In this document: positions 63,765 through 64,000 of the stretch, piece after piece
How the letters are laid out: every line of letters starts with the position of its first letter
Position numbering within the stretch: position 1 is the stretch's first letter
From: Taeniopygia guttata
Taxonomy: Eukaryota; Chordata; Aves; Passeriformes; Estrildidae
DNA: 64,000 nt
Assembly: GCF_048771995.1 (NCBI RefSeq)
Contig: NC_133024.1
Coordinates: 25,684,001-25,748,000 of the forward strand
Direction of reading: 5' to 3'
The notes under the pieces: generated by a model
The model's input: the letters and a program-made list of their open reading frames with translations, nothing else
Told to the model about the DNA's origin: nothing
Databases searched by the model: none
Translations under genes and position numbers: made by a program

Positions 63765-64000
63765 CACTAAGTGGCTGAGGTTGGAAGGGACCTCTGGAAG
63801 TCATCTGGGTCCTACCCTCTGCTCAAGTAGGGCCGTCTAAAGTGGGTTGTCCAGGACCACGTATGTACAGGTGGCTTTTGAGTATCTCTAGAGATGAAGA
63901 CCGCACAACTTCCCTGGGCAACCTGTGCCCATGCTTAGTTGCACTCACAATAAAATCACTCTCACTGTGTGGGTTCTTTTTGATGGTGGGTTTGTTGCTT
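63765..64000 (-). mobile_element. CR1 LINE 3' end, cut by the window edge
   Basis: GAGGTTGGAAGGGACCTCTG, then TTGTCCAGGACCACGTATG, AGTATCTCTAGAGATGAAGA and CTTCCCTGGGCAACCTGTGC, form an antisense CR1 3' UTR continuing to the right edge. Confidence 0.85.

Noticed and set aside
62680..64000. 3' end of HGD, expected next to NDUFB4 from human gene order
   Set aside because: No recognisable HGD C-terminal exon on the minus strand within the window.

Overview
The window looks like bird nuclear DNA. It carries several chicken-repeat-1 (CR1) LINE fragments with their typical 3' ends, mostly AT-rich non-coding sequence, two sharp CpG islands, and split genes with GT-AG introns. No operons, CRISPR arrays, rRNA or tRNA genes were seen. 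I cannot name the species.

Two protein-coding genes are supported, and they diverge. (1) The 5' end of FSTL1 (follistatin-like 1) lies on the minus strand. Its CpG-island promoter and first two exons are at about 14.7-15.6 kb. Intron 2 runs leftwards from 14980 and out of the window, and no later FSTL1 exon was recognised in positions 1-14980. (2) A complete three-exon NDUFB4 (a mitochondrial complex I accessory subunit) lies on the plus strand at 60355-62574, with its own CpG-island promoter and two poly(A) signals. FSTL1 and NDUFB4 are also divergent neighbours in human, so synteny supports both calls. They are separated by about 45 kb in which I see no gene. The two products do not share a pathway: one is a secreted glycoprotein, the other an inner-membrane respiratory subunit.

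Layout: 1-14980 is FSTL1 intron 2, with a 98.5%-identical 134-bp direct duplication (312-445 and 2615-2748) and a CTCF-like site. 14690-15600 is the FSTL1 promoter island and first exons. 15600-57900 is intergenic, with scattered degenerate CR1 pieces, a 450-bp pyrimidine-rich tract (27.5-28.0 kb), a small orphan CpG-rich patch with a strong CTCF-like motif (44.7-45.1 kb), a 274-bp element bounded by near-perfect 45-bp inverted repeats (47490-47763), and a compound ATG/ATA microsatellite (48.1 kb). 57.9-60.24 kb holds three CR1 copies, the last ending about 110 bp before the NDUFB4 start codon. 60.24-62.7 kb is NDUFB4. From 62.7 kb to the end is downstream flank, ending inside another CR1.

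I found no evidence of an undescribed multi-gene system. The items most worth a second look are the long inverted-repeat element, the recent duplication in FSTL1 intron 2, the CR1 copy next to the NDUFB4 core promoter, and the FSTL1 start codon that forms the last three bases of exon 1. Most open reading frames of 60-280 codons here are chance or CpG-island artefacts.
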